From Methanobacteriota archaeon (GTDB lineage Archaea; Thermoplasmatota; Poseidoniia; Poseidoniales; Thalassarchaeaceae), in the NCBI GenBank assembly GCA_002712575.1, contig PATZ01000056.1, positions 1 through 13,328 on the forward strand: a stretch of 13,328 bases of DNA, written 5' to 3'. Position 1 is the first letter of the stretch. Every line of letters starts with the position of its first letter. Shown here piece by piece: positions 12,694 through 13,328 of this stretch. Both the position numbers and the translations under genes were made by a program. The notes below the pieces were generated by a model, which ran no database searches, was not told the origin of the DNA, and saw only the letters and a program-made list of their open reading frames with translations.

Positions 12694-13328
12694 TTGAATC
12701 CAGAAGAAATTATTCGTATAGCAGAATTAGCTGGAGAAAAAATTTTAGAAATTTACAACCGCGACGAAGAACTAGGGGTTATGAAAAAGGGAGACGATTC
12801 ACCTTTAACTGAGGCCGATATAGTCGCTCATAATATAATCATTGATCATTTGAAAAAACTAGATAATACTCCAATAGTCTCAGAAGAAGGGACAGAAGGA
12901 GACCCGACATCTAGCAAAACGTGCTGGTTAGTAGATCCACTTGATGGAACGAAAGAATTTATTAAAAAAAATGGAATGTTTACCGTAAATATAGCTTTGA
13001 TGCAGAATGAAAAAGAATATTGGAGACCAATATTTGGAGTAGTACATGCTCCGGTAACTAAAACAACATGGTTTGGCGGACTCATGATTCCAGCAGAACG
13101 AAGAGGCCCGGAAGGATCTGGATTAATGATGGTTAAACCAAACAAAGATTCTTTGCCTGTACGATTGGTTGCTAGCGGCTCTCACCGCTCAGAGTTAGAT
13201 GAACAATTTGCACAAACATTAGGGAATTATAATTTGATAAGAATGGGCTCTTCACTTAAGGCATGTATAATAGCAGAAGGAAACGCAGATCTTTATCCGA
13301 GATTTGGACCTACCGCTTGTTGGGATAT
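12694..13328 (+). CDS. cysQ: CysQ-type 3'(2'),5'-bisphosphate nucleotidase (3' partial)
   Basis: Member of the inositol monophosphatase fold, predicted to dephosphorylate PAP/PAPS-type nucleotides or a related sugar phosphate in a metal-dependent way. The gene runs off the end of the window; 211 codons are visible of about 250-270. Motifs: GDDSPLTEAD (33-42), SEEG (63-66, metal-binding Glu), WLVDPLDGTKEFI (78-90, the metal-binding D-P-L-D-G-T), FGVVHAP (114-120) and SSLKACIIAEG with LYPRFGPTACWD near the end. The K-E-F-I after D-G-T and the L-Y-P-R-F-G-P form are typical of CysQ rather than of inositol monophosphatase. The start is a TTG at 12694 with AGGTAGG eight bases upstream. An acidic insert-like WFGGLMIPAERRGPEG is slightly longer than I would expect. 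Confidence 0.9.
   Translation, partial: MNPEEIIRIAELAGEKILEIYNRDEELGVMKKGDDSPLTEADIVAHNIIIDHLKKLDNTPIVSEEGTEGDPTSSKTCWLVDPLDGTKEFIKKNGMFTVNIALMQNEKEYWRPIFGVVHAPVTKTTWFGGLMIPAERRGPEGSGLMMVKPNKDSLPVRLVASGSHRSELDEQFAQTLGNYNLIRMGSSLKACIIAEGNADLYPRFGPTACWD

Noticed and set aside
12846..13145. Minus-strand open frame inside the CysQ-type gene
   Set aside because: It is antisense to the conserved D-P-L-D-G-T region of a clear phosphatase.
1..13328. CRISPR array, insertion sequence, integrase, toxin-antitoxin or phage module
   Set aside because: No regular repeat-spacer pattern, terminal inverted repeats flanking a transposase, or characteristic proteins were found on either strand.

Overview
The window reads as a compact, AT-rich archaeal chromosome segment, most likely euryarchaeal and plausibly a Thermoplasmatota / marine group II-like lineage. 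The lineage is inference; the domain is better supported. The archaeal markers are a geranylgeranylglyceryl phosphate synthase (the first committed step of archaeal ether lipids) at 9085-9891, an LX/L18Ae (eL20-family) ribosomal protein at 11838-12062, TATA-box promoters, and poly-T rather than hairpin terminators. Genes are packed tightly: several neighbours overlap or abut. I see no insertion sequences, phage genes, CRISPR repeats, tRNA or rRNA.

Layout. 1-859: the 3' part of a eukaryote-type orotidine-5'-phosphate decarboxylase (pyrF), overlapped by a small single-pass membrane protein. 854-1750 (minus): an RluA-type pseudouridine synthase with an S4 domain. 1857-3427: an operon of four tandem small proteins of 119-138 residues, each with four predicted membrane spans and no recognisable family. 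3436-7936 (minus): a purine operon. It encodes a PurL that carries two PurS-like modules at its N terminus, a separate long PurQ whose start overlaps the purL stop by one base, and a class I methyltransferase. 7937-8219: a divergent control region with a purL leader, duplicated TATA-like elements and a hairpin that could hide a Shine-Dalgarno sequence. 8220-9891: a 2[4Fe-4S] ferredoxin, a compact flavoprotein-like protein lacking its glycine motif, and GGGP synthase, spaced as one operon. 9945-10373: a double zinc-ribbon protein. 10374-11168 (minus): a dimethylargininase-family hydrolase, preceded by an inverted repeat and by a coiled-coil protein (11241-11693, minus). 11838-13328: ribosomal protein LX, a two-span membrane protein and the 5' part of a CysQ-type phosphatase.

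How the genes work together. Two nucleotide-synthesis functions (PyrF; PurSL/PurQ) lie near a lipid cluster. In that cluster the ferredoxin and the flavoprotein-like protein are candidate redox partners for isoprenoid or lipid modification beside GGGP synthase. The least explained parts of the window are the four-protein membrane operon and the flavoprotein-like ORF.
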